From contig JBKQIF010000151.1 of the NCBI GenBank assembly GCA_052148435.1, positions 12,294 through 76,293 of the forward strand: a stretch of DNA of 64,000 nucleotides, written 5' to 3'. A program made the translations under genes and the position numbers. Positions 25,098-34,583 of this stretch are shown in pieces. Position 1 is the stretch's first letter. Every line of letters begins with the position of its first letter. Source of the stretch: JBEKYD01 sp052148435 (GTDB lineage: Bacteria; Acidobacteriota; Terriglobia; Bryobacterales; Bryobacteraceae). Below the pieces are notes generated by a model. It had not been told where the DNA came from and did no database searches. It was given only the letters and a program-made list of their open reading frames with translations.

Positions 25098-26161
25098 GTG
25101 GGCCGCTCCGGCCGGTAGCCAGGGCGAAGGAATCTTCCGAAGGCGAGGCAGGCCAGCACGACCAGGCCGGCGCCAAACATGGCGGAGAGCAAATAGCCGA
25201 ACGCGGCGCTGCGGATGTACGGGGGAGCGTAGCGGGCGAAGGGCGCGGTCCATAGCGAGGACAGGTGGGCCAGGCCAGCGGGCGCCTGGGCGGGCGCAGC
25301 CTGGTGGAACGACGAGGCCGCGATCTCGCGGCGGGCTGCCGGGTCGGCGTAATCCGAAGCCGCCCACTCGCCCCAGGCCGATCCCGCCGCCAGTATCCCG
25401 AGCGGCGTCAGCACCAGCAACGCGCCGAGGCCGGCCCAAAGGGGACGCAGGGAGACGGCGGAGGCGGTGGCAGGATCGGGCCGGCCGGCGGTCGATTGCA
25501 GCAGCGAGGGGTCGGACTTCTGCAGGAAGGCAACCACGCCGGCCGAAACCACGAACTCGGCCAATCCGGCGATGGTCAGGTGGCCGATCATCATGGCCGG
25601 GATCGCCACCCGGAGCGGGTAGGGGCAATACAGGGGCGCGCCGGAGGCGGTGCGGTAAAGCAACGGCTGGATGCCGAACTCGATGGCGGCCGCCAGGGCC
25701 GAAACGTTGATGGCGAGGTAGCCCGCGATGCCGGCTGCCAGGGCCCGGCGCGGCGCGGTGAGGGGCGCCCTCGCCGCCAGCAGCCGGTACACGGCGTAGG
25801 ATACCAGCGAGCCCACAATGGCCATGTTGAAACAATTGGCGCCGATGGCGGTGATGCCGCCGTCGCCGAAGAATAAAGCCTGAATGACCAAAGCTACCGA
25901 AACCGCCAGCATGGCGGCCCACGGTCCCAGCACCACGCTGGCGAGGCCGACGCCGACCGCGTGTCCGGTAGTCCCCCCGGGCAGCGGCAAGTTGAACATC
26001 ATCACCACGAAGGAAAACGCCGCAAACAGCGAGAGCAAGGGGACGAGTCGCGTCTGCAGCGCCTTTTTCACCCGCTGGACGGCCACGTACCAGAACGGCG
26101 CCGCGCCGGCATAGAGCGCCGCGCAGGTGGCCGGGCTCAGGTATCCATCCGGTATGTGCAT
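25094..26161 (-). CDS. cbiM: Cobalt/nickel uptake substrate-binding protein, CbiM fused to CbiN/PDGLE-like domain
   Basis: A 355-residue membrane protein. The start at 26161 gives the exact family N-terminus MHIPDGYLSPATCAALYAG, whose Met1-His2-Ile-Pro-Asp-Gly region binds the metal; AGGG sits four to five bases upstream. Residues 1-215 are the CbiM core (VVMMFNLPLPGGTTGHAVG, DGGITAIGANCFNMAIVGS). The rest resembles the PDGLE/CbiN small subunit: GEWAASDYADPAARREIAAS, then TAPFARYAPPYIRSAAFGYL and a last membrane helix. So one protein replaces the usual M and N subunits. Cobalt and nickel types cannot be separated with confidence from sequence. Confidence 0.88.
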   Translation of the reverse strand: MHIPDGYLSPATCAALYAGAAPFWYVAVQRVKKALQTRLVPLLSLFAAFSFVVMMFNLPLPGGTTGHAVGVGLASVVLGPWAAMLAVSVALVIQALFFGDGGITAIGANCFNMAIVGSLVSYAVYRLLAARAPLTAPRRALAAGIAGYLAINVSALAAAIEFGIQPLLYRTASGAPLYCPYPLRVAIPAMMIGHLTIAGLAEFVVSAGVVAFLQKSDPSLLQSTAGRPDPATASAVSLRPLWAGLGALLVLTPLGILAAGSAWGEWAASDYADPAARREIAASSFHQAAPAQAPAGLAHLSSLWTAPFARYAPPYIRSAAFGYLLSAMFGAGLVVLACLAFGRFLRPGYRPERPT

Positions 26162-26183
26162 GTTCCCTGGAACTCCAGTGTAG

Positions 26184-26202
26184 TACGATTGGCGGAATCG
26201 TA
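26184..26202. promoter_or_regulatory. Palindrome upstream of cbiM (possible operator)
   Basis: TACGATT (26184-26190), a GGCGG spacer and AATCGTA (26196-26202) form a perfect 7-5-7 inverted repeat ending 23 bp before the cbiM start. A metal-responsive repressor site is plausible. There is too little room (80 bp) for a cobalamin riboswitch. Confidence 0.45.
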
Positions 26203-26240
26203 GCACGTGGAGGGGATCAGCGTTCAGCCCAAGAGCGGTG

Positions 26241-27236
26241 TCAGCCCACCCGGATTACGACTTTTCCCATGGGGCCTTCGCCGAGGCGCGTGAAAGCGGC
26301 TTTCAGATCTTCAAAGGCGAAAACCCGGTCGATTACGGGGCGGCGATCGATGGAGCGCAGGCGGCTGACGATTTCTTTCCATGCGGCTTGGGCCTCGGGC
26401 GGCGAATAGGAGCCCACCGACACGCCGCCGATGCGATTGCGGCGGAAAAACAGGGTTGCGGTGTTGAACTCCGGGACGGCGCCGGCGCCGCGTCCCACCA
26501 CGCTGATTCGGCCGCGATTGCCAAGCATGGCGACAAGCTGGTTGAAAAGCGGGCCGCCGACGTTGTCCACGGCCAGGTCCACTTTAGCGGGCGCCAGGGC
26601 CGTGGCAACTTTCCTGCGCAGATCCGGATCGGCCGGGTCGAAGACAAAATCGGCGCCCAGTTGGAGCAGGCGGGCGCCTTTTTCGGCGCTGCGGGACAAT
26701 GCCGCCACGCGCAATCCCATGGAGCGGGCCAGCAGAACGGCGGCCACGCCGACGCCGCCCGAAGCGCCGGTGACCAGCGCTGTCGATCCGTCCAGCGGCG
26801 GCGCCGGCGGATCGCTCCACTGGGTGAGTGCCTGCCAGGCAGTGAGAAAAGTCAGCGGCGCGGCGGCCATCTCTTCCAAGGTCCAGCCTTCGGGCACCGG
26901 CGCCACGCTTGCGACGGGAACGGCAACCAGCTCGGCCAGCGTTCCCCATCTCTCCACGCCGGCGTCGCAGCGCAGGATGCCCACAGTCTCGCCCACTCGC
27001 CGCTCGGCGACGCCTTCGCCCACGGCAACCACTTCCCCCACGCCGTCGCGGCCGAGCACGTGCGGCAGGGCGGGCTTGGCGGGGTACAGCGCCTGCGCCA
27101 GGAAGGCGTCGGCCGGGTTCAACGCCGCGAAACGCACGCGCAGCACTACCTCTCCGGGACCGCACCGGGGCGGGGCGGCCTGCCCCAGCCGGAGCTTGTC
27201 TATACCGTCGTAGGAATCGAGCAACCATGCGCGCAT
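26241..27236 (-). CDS. Zinc-type alcohol dehydrogenase/quinone oxidoreductase family protein
   Basis: A 331-residue cytosolic MDR-superfamily NAD(P)H-dependent oxidoreductase, of the zinc-free quinone oxidoreductase branch: no structural Cys cluster is present. It begins MRAWLLDSYDGIDKLRLGQA at 27236; AALNPADAFLAQALYP is the usual MDR substrate-loop region, and VLGRDGVGEVVAVGEGV the GHE-like turn. The nucleotide-binding motif is ALVTGASGGVGVAAVLLARS. It may reduce quinones or enones. It is oriented like the metal transporter genes, 79 bp upstream of cbiM, but probably unrelated in function. Confidence 0.85.
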   Translation of the reverse strand: MRAWLLDSYDGIDKLRLGQAAPPRCGPGEVVLRVRFAALNPADAFLAQALYPAKPALPHVLGRDGVGEVVAVGEGVAERRVGETVGILRCDAGVERWGTLAELVAVPVASVAPVPEGWTLEEMAAAPLTFLTAWQALTQWSDPPAPPLDGSTALVTGASGGVGVAAVLLARSMGLRVAALSRSAEKGARLLQLGADFVFDPADPDLRRKVATALAPAKVDLAVDNVGGPLFNQLVAMLGNRGRISVVGRGAGAVPEFNTATLFFRRNRIGGVSVGSYSPPEAQAAWKEIVSRLRSIDRRPVIDRVFAFEDLKAAFTRLGEGPMGKVVIRVG

Positions 27237-27274
27237 AAGTCTATTGTCGCGCGCGGACGCCGGCGGCGAGCATG

Positions 27275-27300
27275 ACAGACGACAAAAGACGATCGTCTGT
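27275..27300. repeat. Family 2 palindromic repeat, copy 3
   Basis: ACAGACGA (27275-27282) and TCGTCTGT (27293-27300) form a perfect 8-bp stem, followed by CCCACTGGCG as in the other two copies. It lies between the divergent dehydrogenase and RND genes. Confidence 0.8.
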
Positions 27301-27446
27301 CCCACTGGCGCTACGACGGTAGCCCGAAAGAGTTAGACCCGCGATAAGTCCCGAATCGTCCAAAGAATCCTGAAGTTCGATAGAATTGAATATCAGTGAA
27401 GGTCCTTTCCGCGCCGCGATAGCGCCTGGCCTAATCATAATTCTGC

Positions 27447-30400
27447 ATGTGGATCGTCAAACTAGCTCTTCGCCGTCCTTACACGTTTGTGGTGATGGCG
27501 CTGCTGATCGCCATCCTCGGGGTCGCTTCCATCGTCACCATGCCGGTCGATATCTTTCCGTATATCGACATCCCGGTGGTCAGCATCGTTTGGAGCTATA
27601 CCGGCCTTACGCCCGAAGAGATGGAAAAGCGCATGATCACCGTCTTCGAGCGCTCCCTGACCACTACCGTGAACGACATCGAGCACATCGAATCGCAGTC
27701 CTATAGCGGCGTGGCGGTGACCCGCGTGTACTTCCAACCGAATGCAAAGGTGGAAATGGCGCTGGCGCAGGTGACGGCTCAATCGCAAACCCTGCTGCGC
27801 ATCTTCCCGCCCGGCACCACCCCTCCCAGCATCATCAAATACGACGCTTCGAGCGTGCCCATTCTGCAGCTTGCCCTGGGAAGCAAGACCCTCAGCGAAC
27901 AGCAATTGTTCGACCTGGGCCTGAACTATATCCGCACCCAGCTTGCCACCGTCCGGGGCGCGGCGGTGCCGCTTCCCTACGGCGGCAAATTCCGTTCCGT
28001 AATGGTGGATTTGATTCCCGACCAGCTTTACGCCAAGGGCCTGTCGCCGGTGGACGTGTCGAACCTGCTGGGCAACCAGAACCTGATTCTCCCCGCGGGC
28101 GACGCCAAGATCGGCCCCACGGACTATCAGGTGCGGCTGAACACCAGCCCGCGCGTGCTGGCGGATATGAACAATCTGCCGCTGAAGATCGTGAACGGCG
28201 CGCCCATCTACGTCCGCGACGTGGCCCAGGTGCGCGACGGTTATAACGTCCAGACGTCGATCGTGCGCACCAACGGAACGCGCGGCGCGCTGGTGACGGT
28301 TCTGCGTAGCGGGCAGGCCTCTACGTTGGCGGTGGTGAACGCGGTGAAGGCGGCCCTGCCCAGGATTCTGGCCGGCCTGCCCGCGGCGCTCGAAGTCCGC
28401 CAATTGTTCGATCAATCGCTGTTCGTGCGGGCGGCCATCAACGGGGTGGTGCGCGAAGCGGTGACGGCCGCGTGCCTGACCGGACTGATGATCCTGATCT
28501 TTCTGGGAAGCTGGCGCAGCACCGTCATCGTCTGCATTTCGATTCCCCTGTCGATCCTGGTTTCGCTCATCATGCTGGGCCTGATGGGCCACACCATCAA
28601 CGTGATGACGCTGGGCGGGCTGGCGCTGGCGGTCGGCATCCTGGTGGACGACGCCACCGTGGAAATCGAAAACACGCACCGCAATATGGGCATGAAGAAG
28701 CCGCTGGTGCGCGCGGTGCTCGATGGCGCGCAGCAGATTGCCGCGCCGGCCTTCGTTTCCACCCTCGCCATCTGCATCGTCTTCGTGCCGGTGCTCATGC
28801 TCACCGGCGCGGCCAGATACCTGTTCACGCCGCTGGCCGAAGCGGTGGTGTTCGCCATGCTGGCTTCCTATCTTCTTTCGCGAACCCTGATTCCCAACAT
28901 GGTGCATTACATGTTGAAGCCGGAGCTGAAGCTTTACGAGCAGGGGGAGCACGGCGAATCGGCGGGCGGCACCGGCCCCATCTGGAAGACGCACTACGCT
29001 TTCAGCCGGCGATTCGAACGGATGCGGACCTCCTATACCGGCCAACTGGACTGGTGCCTGAACCATCGCGCGCCGGTGCTGATTTGCTTTGCCGTATTTG
29101 TGGCGCTTTCGCTCGGCCTGGCCGGTTTCATCGGGCGCGATTTCTTTCCCACGGTGGATTCCGGGCTGATGCGCCTGCACGCGCGGGCGACTTCGGGCAC
29201 GCGCATCGAGCAGACCGAAGTGTTGTTCCAGGATATCGAGCGCGAGATTCGCGCAGAGATCCCGCCGGCGGAAATCGACACCATTATCGACAACATCGGC
29301 GTTCCCAACGGCGGTTTCAACCTGGCATTCGGCGATAACCCGACCCTGGGCGTGGCCGATGGCGACATCCTGATCTCACTCAAGCAGGACGAACACGGCC
29401 CCACCGCCGGGTATACCGACCGGCTGCGCCAGCGCCTGCGCCAGCGCTTCCCTGAAGCCGTGTTCTATTTCGAGGCCGCCAACATCACCAACCAGATTCT
29501 CAACTTCGGTCTGCCGGCGCCCATCGACGTACAGGTGGTGGGGCGCACGCCGGCGGTCAATTACCAGATCGCCAGCCAGTTGCGCGACCGCATCGCGCGC
29601 ATCCCGGGCGCGGTGGACGTGCATATCCACCAGGTGGTCGACTGGCCCACCATCGATATCAACGTGGACCGCAACAAGGCCGGCTACGTCGGTCTGACCG
29701 AAAAGGACGTCAGCAACAGCCTGCTGGTGTCGCTGGCTTCGAGCGGGCAGGTGGCGCCGACCCAATGGCTGGACTGGAAAACCGGCGTGAGCTATTCGGT
29801 GTCCGTCCAGACGCCGCAGTACAAAATGAATTCGCTGCGCGCGTTGATGGCTACGCCGATCGCGGTTGCGAGCGGCGCCATGAATTCCACCACGCAAACT
29901 TCGATCGCCGGCGCGGGCGATGCGACGCTCTCCTCGGTGGGCGCCGGTCCGTCGCAGTCCTCGGCCGCTTACGGCAACCCGGGGGCATCCGATGCCGGCC
30001 CGCAATTGCTGTCCAACCTGGCCGCCTCGGCCCGCGGCGTAGCTCCGGAGATCATCAACCATTACAACGTGCAGCCGGTATTCGACGTTTACGCCAACAT
30101 CGACCGCCGCGACCTGGGCGCGGTGGGCGACGCAGTGGACCGCATTGTCGCCGACGCCTCCAAGCGGCTTCCGCAGGGGACGACTATCGATGTGCGCGGC
30201 CAGATCGCCACCATGCAAAGCTCGTTCTACCGGCTGGGCCTGGGCATGATATTTGCGGTGGTTCTGGTCTACCTGCTGATGGTGGTGAACTTTCAATCGT
30301 GGCTGGACCCGTTTATCATCTTGATGGCGTTGCCGGGAGCGCTGGCCGGCATCGTGTGGATGCTGTTCCTGACCCAGACCACCTTCAGCGTTCCGTCGCT

Positions 30401-30797
30401 GATGGGAGCCATCATGTGTATCGGCGTGGCTACGGCGAACAGCATTCTGATGGTGGTCTTCGCCAACGATCAGCGGGAGGTGGGGATGACTGCCCGCGAG
30501 GCGGCGCTTGCCGCCGGCCACACCCGCATCCGGCCGGTCATCATGACGGCCGCGGCGATGATCGTCGGCATGCTGCCGATGGCGCTGGGGATGGGCGAGG
30601 GCGGCGAGCAGAACGCGCCGCTGGGCCGCGCCGTGATCGGCGGTCTGCTGGTGGCCACGATCACTACGTTGTTTGTGGTGCCGATGGTCTACAGCATGTT
30701 GCGCACGAAAGTGCCGGTAGACCACGTTCAAGAAATCGCCGAGGAGGAGCGCGAATACCTGAGCGGCCGGACAATGCGGCCCGAGGACCTGATATGA
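27447..30797 (+). CDS. RND efflux pump inner-membrane transporter (HAE1-like)
   Basis: A 1116-residue proton-driven exporter. The N-terminus MWIVKLALRRPYTFVVMALL leads into the first membrane helix; the periplasmic porter domains contain PVDIFPYIDIPVVSIVWSYT. The membrane helices include LGGLALAVGILVDDATVEIE, with the conserved Asp pair for proton transfer, and AGIVWMLFLTQTTFSVPSLM. The second periplasmic loop has a Ser/Gly/Ala-rich insertion (about residues 815-855: TSIAGAGDATLSSVGAGPSQ) that is not usual in the family. First gene of a three-gene operon: its stop overlaps the next start (ATGA). Substrate cannot be read; lack of the metal-site Met residues argues against a CusA-type copper exporter, but not strictly. 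Confidence 0.9.
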   Translation: MWIVKLALRRPYTFVVMALLIAILGVASIVTMPVDIFPYIDIPVVSIVWSYTGLTPEEMEKRMITVFERSLTTTVNDIEHIESQSYSGVAVTRVYFQPNAKVEMALAQVTAQSQTLLRIFPPGTTPPSIIKYDASSVPILQLALGSKTLSEQQLFDLGLNYIRTQLATVRGAAVPLPYGGKFRSVMVDLIPDQLYAKGLSPVDVSNLLGNQNLILPAGDAKIGPTDYQVRLNTSPRVLADMNNLPLKIVNGAPIYVRDVAQVRDGYNVQTSIVRTNGTRGALVTVLRSGQASTLAVVNAVKAALPRILAGLPAALEVRQLFDQSLFVRAAINGVVREAVTAACLTGLMILIFLGSWRSTVIVCISIPLSILVSLIMLGLMGHTINVMTLGGLALAVGILVDDATVEIENTHRNMGMKKPLVRAVLDGAQQIAAPAFVSTLAICIVFVPVLMLTGAARYLFTPLAEAVVFAMLASYLLSRTLIPNMVHYMLKPELKLYEQGEHGESAGGTGPIWKTHYAFSRRFERMRTSYTGQLDWCLNHRAPVLICFAVFVALSLGLAGFIGRDFFPTVDSGLMRLHARATSGTRIEQTEVLFQDIEREIRAEIPPAEIDTIIDNIGVPNGGFNLAFGDNPTLGVADGDILISLKQDEHGPTAGYTDRLRQRLRQRFPEAVFYFEAANITNQILNFGLPAPIDVQVVGRTPAVNYQIASQLRDRIARIPGAVDVHIHQVVDWPTIDINVDRNKAGYVGLTEKDVSNSLLVSLASSGQVAPTQWLDWKTGVSYSVSVQTPQYKMNSLRALMATPIAVASGAMNSTTQTSIAGAGDATLSSVGAGPSQSSAAYGNPGASDAGPQLLSNLAASARGVAPEIINHYNVQPVFDVYANIDRRDLGAVGDAVDRIVADASKRLPQGTTIDVRGQIATMQSSFYRLGLGMIFAVVLVYLLMVVNFQSWLDPFIILMALPGALAGIVWMLFLTQTTFSVPSLMGAIMCIGVATANSILMVVFANDQREVGMTAREAALAAGHTRIRPVIMTAAAMIVGMLPMALGMGEGGEQNAPLGRAVIGGLLVATITTLFVVPMVYSMLRTKVPVDHVQEIAEEEREYLSGRTMRPEDLI

Positions 30798-32134
30798 ACG
30801 ACATCGAAATTACGGATAGCCAACTGCGCGCGCAAATCGAAGATTTAAGGCGCCAACTGGAAGAGCAGAAGAAGCTGGTGGCGCATCACGCCGCCCCGCC
30901 GCCCTCCAGCCGCACGTTCCTGGTGGTGGTGCTGCTGCTGGTGGCGTTGGTGGCGGCCGGCTACTATTTCGGTTACGCGCCCCGCCAGCGGAGGGAAACC
31001 GCCCTGGCCGCGGAGAGCCTCCAGCAGGGCGACGTCCTTCCGGTGGTGAACGTGGAGCCGGTCGTGCGCTCCCTGAATTCGGAAAATCTGGTGCTTCCCG
31101 GGAATATCGAAGCTCTGACGGAAGCGCCCGTGCTGGCGCGCGCCACCGGCTATATTCTGAAACGCTACGTGGATATCGGCGACCGCGTGAAGAGCGGACA
31201 GCCGATGGCCGAAGTCGACGCCCCGGATTTGAACCAGCAAGTCCTCCAGGCCAAGGCTTCCGTCGAGCAGGCTTCGGCCGCCATCGAGCAGTCCCAGGCC
31301 AACCTGGAACAGGGACGCGCCAACGAACACCTGGCCCAGATCACCGCCCAGCGCTTTGACAACCTGTTCCGCAAGGGGGTCATCTCCCGCCAGGACAACG
31401 ATACCTATCAGGCCCAATCGGCCTCCCAAACGGCCAACGTGCAGGCCCTCGTCATGGCGGTGGACGGAGCGCGCAAGAACCTGGCCGCCGCCCAGGCCAA
31501 CCTCTCCCGCTTGAACGATCTGTTCGGGTACCTTACCGTGCGGGCGCCGTTCGACGGCGTCGTGACCGTACGCAACGTGGATGTGGGCGCGCTGGTGAAC
31601 GACGGCAGCACGCTGCTTTTCCGCGTGGCGCAGACCGGGCGGTTGCGCATCTACCTGAACGTGCCCCAAGGCGAAGCCGATTCCGTGCACGCCGGGCAAA
31701 GCGCCTCCATTTCGGTTGCCGACCGCCCCAACCAGAAATTCCCCGGCACGGTTACGCGCACCTCCAACTCGCTCGACCCGGCCACTCGCACGCTGCTGGC
31801 CGAAGTTCAGATACTGAATGGCGGCGGCCAGCTTCTGCCCGGCATGTTCAGCCAGGTGGATTTATCCGTGCCGCGCAGAAATCCTCCGCTGCTCATTCCC
31901 GGCGATGCCCTGGTGGTGCGCAGCGATGGCCCTCAAGTGGCCGTGGTGGACAGCGCCGGCAATGTTCACTTCACCCATATCCAGCTCGGCCGCGATTTCG
32001 GCGACCGCCTGGAGGCTCTCTCCGGTCTCGAAGAAGGGCAAATGCTAGCCATCAACCCCAGCGACGCCGTGCGCGAGGGGGCCAAAGTGAAAGCCGTCCA
32101 CGCGGCCAAACCCGCCGCCGGACGACGCTCCTAA
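30794..32134 (+). CDS. RND efflux periplasmic adaptor subunit (membrane fusion protein)
   Basis: A 446-residue adaptor that links the RND pump to the outer-membrane channel. The start overlaps the pump stop by four bases. Residues 1-40 are cytosolic and predicted coiled-coil (QLRAQIEDLRRQLEEQKKLV), then one membrane anchor (TFLVVVLLLVALVAAGYYFG). The lipoyl half motifs are ATGYILKRYVDIGDRVKSGQ and LTVRAPFDGVVTVRNVDVGA, separated by a long Ala/Gln-rich helical hairpin (about 130-210), then beta-barrel and membrane-proximal domains (FPGTVTRTSNSLDPATRTLL). No lipobox, so it is membrane-anchored by the helix. The N-terminal coiled coil before the anchor is an uncommon addition. Confidence 0.9.
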   Translation: MNDIEITDSQLRAQIEDLRRQLEEQKKLVAHHAAPPPSSRTFLVVVLLLVALVAAGYYFGYAPRQRRETALAAESLQQGDVLPVVNVEPVVRSLNSENLVLPGNIEALTEAPVLARATGYILKRYVDIGDRVKSGQPMAEVDAPDLNQQVLQAKASVEQASAAIEQSQANLEQGRANEHLAQITAQRFDNLFRKGVISRQDNDTYQAQSASQTANVQALVMAVDGARKNLAAAQANLSRLNDLFGYLTVRAPFDGVVTVRNVDVGALVNDGSTLLFRVAQTGRLRIYLNVPQGEADSVHAGQSASISVADRPNQKFPGTVTRTSNSLDPATRTLLAEVQILNGGGQLLPGMFSQVDLSVPRRNPPLLIPGDALVVRSDGPQVAVVDSAGNVHFTHIQLGRDFGDRLEALSGLEEGQMLAINPSDAVREGAKVKAVHAAKPAAGRRS

Positions 32135-32138
32135 ACGA

Positions 32139-34064
32139 ATGCAAAAACCGATCTTGTGTGTCTTCCTCGCCGCGCTGATTGGCGTTGGCCCCGAGGGCGC
32201 AGCCCTCGCACAGCAAGCCGGCGCCCCGCAGCAAAGCGCGGCGCCGCCACAGACCCCGGGCGCCATGCCTCAGCCCGCTCCCACCGCGGCCAATCTGATA
32301 CCGGCGCGCGCCGGCCATCCGCTCAGCTTCGCCAATACCCGCCACATCCAGGAACTGATCCGCGCGGGAACGCTCTATCTCTCTCTCCAGGATGCGCTGG
32401 CGCTGGCGATTGAGAACAATCTGGACGTCGAGCTGGAACGGTATAACCTGGAGGGTGCTCGCACCGAGGTGACCCTCGCCAAAGGCGGCGGCACAACCCG
32501 CGGCCTCGATTACAGCATCTACGAAGCCCCGCCGGGCGTGGGCGGCCCGCTCAGCCCCCTGACGGTCAATCCGGCCTCCGGGTCCGCCACCAGCGGCACC
32601 GCCGTACCCACCACTGCGCTCGAAGCGGGCGTCCTCGGTGAACCGCTCGACAACTTCTCCATGACCGGCCTGGTTCCGCTCTCGAGCGGGACGTCCGTGC
32701 CCGGCTACGATCCCATGCTCGGCGGCATGCTGAATTTCTCGCACCAGTCTACCCCCGAAGCCTTCTACCAGAGCTATCTCACTAATAACCTCGTCAATAA
32801 TAGCGTCACGGCCAATACCGCGATCACTCAAGGGTTCGGCACCGGGGCCACCGCTTCGCTCAGCTTCGACAACTCGCACAATTCGCTGAACGCTCAGAAC
32901 ATCGGCTTCAATCCGTACAACCTGTCGAGCCTCGGCCTCACCGTAACCCAACCCCTCATGCGCGGTTTCGGACTGAGCCTCAACCGCCGCTACATCCGCA
33001 TTGCGGCCAATGAACAGCGCATCGCCAGCTTCCTGTTCGAGAATCAGCTCAACTACACCGTTTATGGCGTGATTCGCCTCTACACCGATTTTGTGGCGCT
33101 ATTCGAAGACGTGAAGGTGAAGCAGGAAACCGTCAAGGCGGCCGAAAAACTGCTGGCCGATACCCATGCCCAGGTGACCGAGGGCACGCTCGCCCCGGTG
33201 GAGTTGACGCGCGCCAACGCCGAGGTCTATTCGACGCGCCAGGACCTTATCAATTCGCGCGGACTGTTCGAAGAACAGGAAGCTATTCTGCGCCGCGTGC
33301 TCACCCGCGACGAGGATGAACAGCTTCGCGGCACTCACATCATGCCCACCGATACCCTGGATATTCCCGCTCAAGACGACGTGCGCCCGATTCAGGACCT
33401 GATCGCCGACGCCCTGGCGGCGCGGCCGGATATCAACCATTCCCGCCTCCAGCTGGAGAACTCGCTCATCACCCTCGAAGGCTCGCGCAATAACACCCGC
33501 CCGGAAATCGATCTGGTGGGGACCTTGCAGAATAACGGGCTGGCAGGACCGGCCACCGGTTATCAGCTTCAGCGGATGTTCTCGGGTGGTTACGGCAGCG
33601 CCCTTGCCCAGGTGCTGGCGCACGACTATCCCACCTATGCCATCGGCCTGCAGATTAGCGTGCCCCTGCGCAACCGCGTGGCGGAAGCGGATCGCGCGCG
33701 CGACGAAGTGCTGGTCAAACAGACCCAGGTGCGCTACAAGCAACTCCAGAACCTGGTGGCCCTGCAGATCGAAGACGCCCTCATCGCCATGCGCCGCGCG
33801 CGTTCTTCCTATGAAGCCGCCACCGAGGCGCGCAAGTTCCAGCAGGAATCGCTCGAAGCCGAGCAGGCCCGCTTCGAGGTGGGCGCCTCCACGGCCTTCT
33901 TCGTCATCCAATACGAGAGCTTGTTGGCGCAGGCTCGATCCACCGAAGTCGCCGCCAAGAGCTCCTGGCTCAAGGCGCGGGCTGCGCTCGAATTCGCCAC
34001 CGGCCGGCTGCTGCGGGAGAATGCCGTCTCCCTCGACGCGGCCAAGAAAGGCTCCATGAAGTAA
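32139..34064 (+). CDS. TolC-like outer-membrane efflux channel
   Basis: A 641-residue outer-membrane factor, third gene of the RND operon, four bases after the adaptor. A signal peptide (about 1-25, GPEGAALAQQ) is followed by a Pro/Ala/Gln-rich linker of about 35 residues. The TolC helical repeats start at LQDALALAIENNLDVELERY and recur with LTRANAEVYSTRQDLINSRG and RPDINHSRLQLENSLITLEG. At 641 residues it is longer than most members (about 450-500); the extra length is the linker and a beta-rich loop around 130-260. It forms the exit duct for the pump. Confidence 0.88.
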   Translation: MQKPILCVFLAALIGVGPEGAALAQQAGAPQQSAAPPQTPGAMPQPAPTAANLIPARAGHPLSFANTRHIQELIRAGTLYLSLQDALALAIENNLDVELERYNLEGARTEVTLAKGGGTTRGLDYSIYEAPPGVGGPLSPLTVNPASGSATSGTAVPTTALEAGVLGEPLDNFSMTGLVPLSSGTSVPGYDPMLGGMLNFSHQSTPEAFYQSYLTNNLVNNSVTANTAITQGFGTGATASLSFDNSHNSLNAQNIGFNPYNLSSLGLTVTQPLMRGFGLSLNRRYIRIAANEQRIASFLFENQLNYTVYGVIRLYTDFVALFEDVKVKQETVKAAEKLLADTHAQVTEGTLAPVELTRANAEVYSTRQDLINSRGLFEEQEAILRRVLTRDEDEQLRGTHIMPTDTLDIPAQDDVRPIQDLIADALAARPDINHSRLQLENSLITLEGSRNNTRPEIDLVGTLQNNGLAGPATGYQLQRMFSGGYGSALAQVLAHDYPTYAIGLQISVPLRNRVAEADRARDEVLVKQTQVRYKQLQNLVALQIEDALIAMRRARSSYEAATEARKFQQESLEAEQARFEVGASTAFFVIQYESLLAQARSTEVAAKSSWLKARAALEFATGRLLRENAVSLDAAKKGSMK

Positions 34065-34151
34065 GCCGGGTTGGCGGGCGGCGCGGGGTTGCGTCTTCGG
34101 CCCAACTTTGGCGGAGATTTTCCGGCTCCGGGCGCCACTGTATCCATAGTC

Positions 34152-34583
34152 ATGAACTGGCTATTTCGGTACCGTCTCCGCCATCCCCTGTTTCCCGCCC
34201 TGGCGGTCACCTTTGCCGGCCCTCGAATCTCGCGTTGCGCAATCCTCGCGGGCAGGATCGAGGAGTTAGGCCGGGCGGCGGCTCGCGGCACGCGCGTCTC
34301 TCGCTCGGTTTGCGTGGTGTGCGGCCCGAACGAGCCGCCCTTGCGCAGCGCCGACCGCGCCGCGCTCTGGGCTTGGTTCCAGGTTCCCATCTACCGAATG
34401 CTGCTCGATCCGGCCGGCCACCTGGCAGGCTACGAGTGCGAAGCGCTGGATGGATTTCACCTGGATTCCTCCGTTTCCCGAGCCGAAGTGAGGATTCCCG
34501 GCGCAAGCCTCGAACAGACGCCCTGTCCCTGTGGCCGCCCCGGCCCGCGCCTGGTGGAGCGCACCGCCAGCGCGGCCGCCTGA
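34152..34583 (+). CDS. Hypothetical protein
   Basis: A 143-residue open frame starting at ATG 34152 (MNWLFRYRLRHPLFPALAVT). It includes a CVVCGP motif near residue 57 and a plausible folded segment WFQVPIYRMLLDPAGHLAGY, then ECEALDGFHLDSSVSRAEVR, ending with a second Cys pair, PCPCGRP, and a low-complexity tail. Two Cys-x-x/x-Cys groups could form a small metal site. No family recognised; it follows the efflux operon by 87 bp. Coding is likely but not proven. Confidence 0.5.
   Translation: MNWLFRYRLRHPLFPALAVTFAGPRISRCAILAGRIEELGRAAARGTRVSRSVCVVCGPNEPPLRSADRAALWAWFQVPIYRMLLDPAGHLAGYECEALDGFHLDSSVSRAEVRIPGASLEQTPCPCGRPGPRLVERTASAAA

Noticed and set aside
26162..26240. Cobalamin riboswitch before cbiM
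   Set aside because: The gap is too short and lacks a B12-box-like GCCACTG sequence.
27462..30731. Long antisense frames under the RND pump gene
   Set aside because: They are His/Arg/Gln-rich with no recognisable motif, as expected from the reverse strand of a GC-rich gene.
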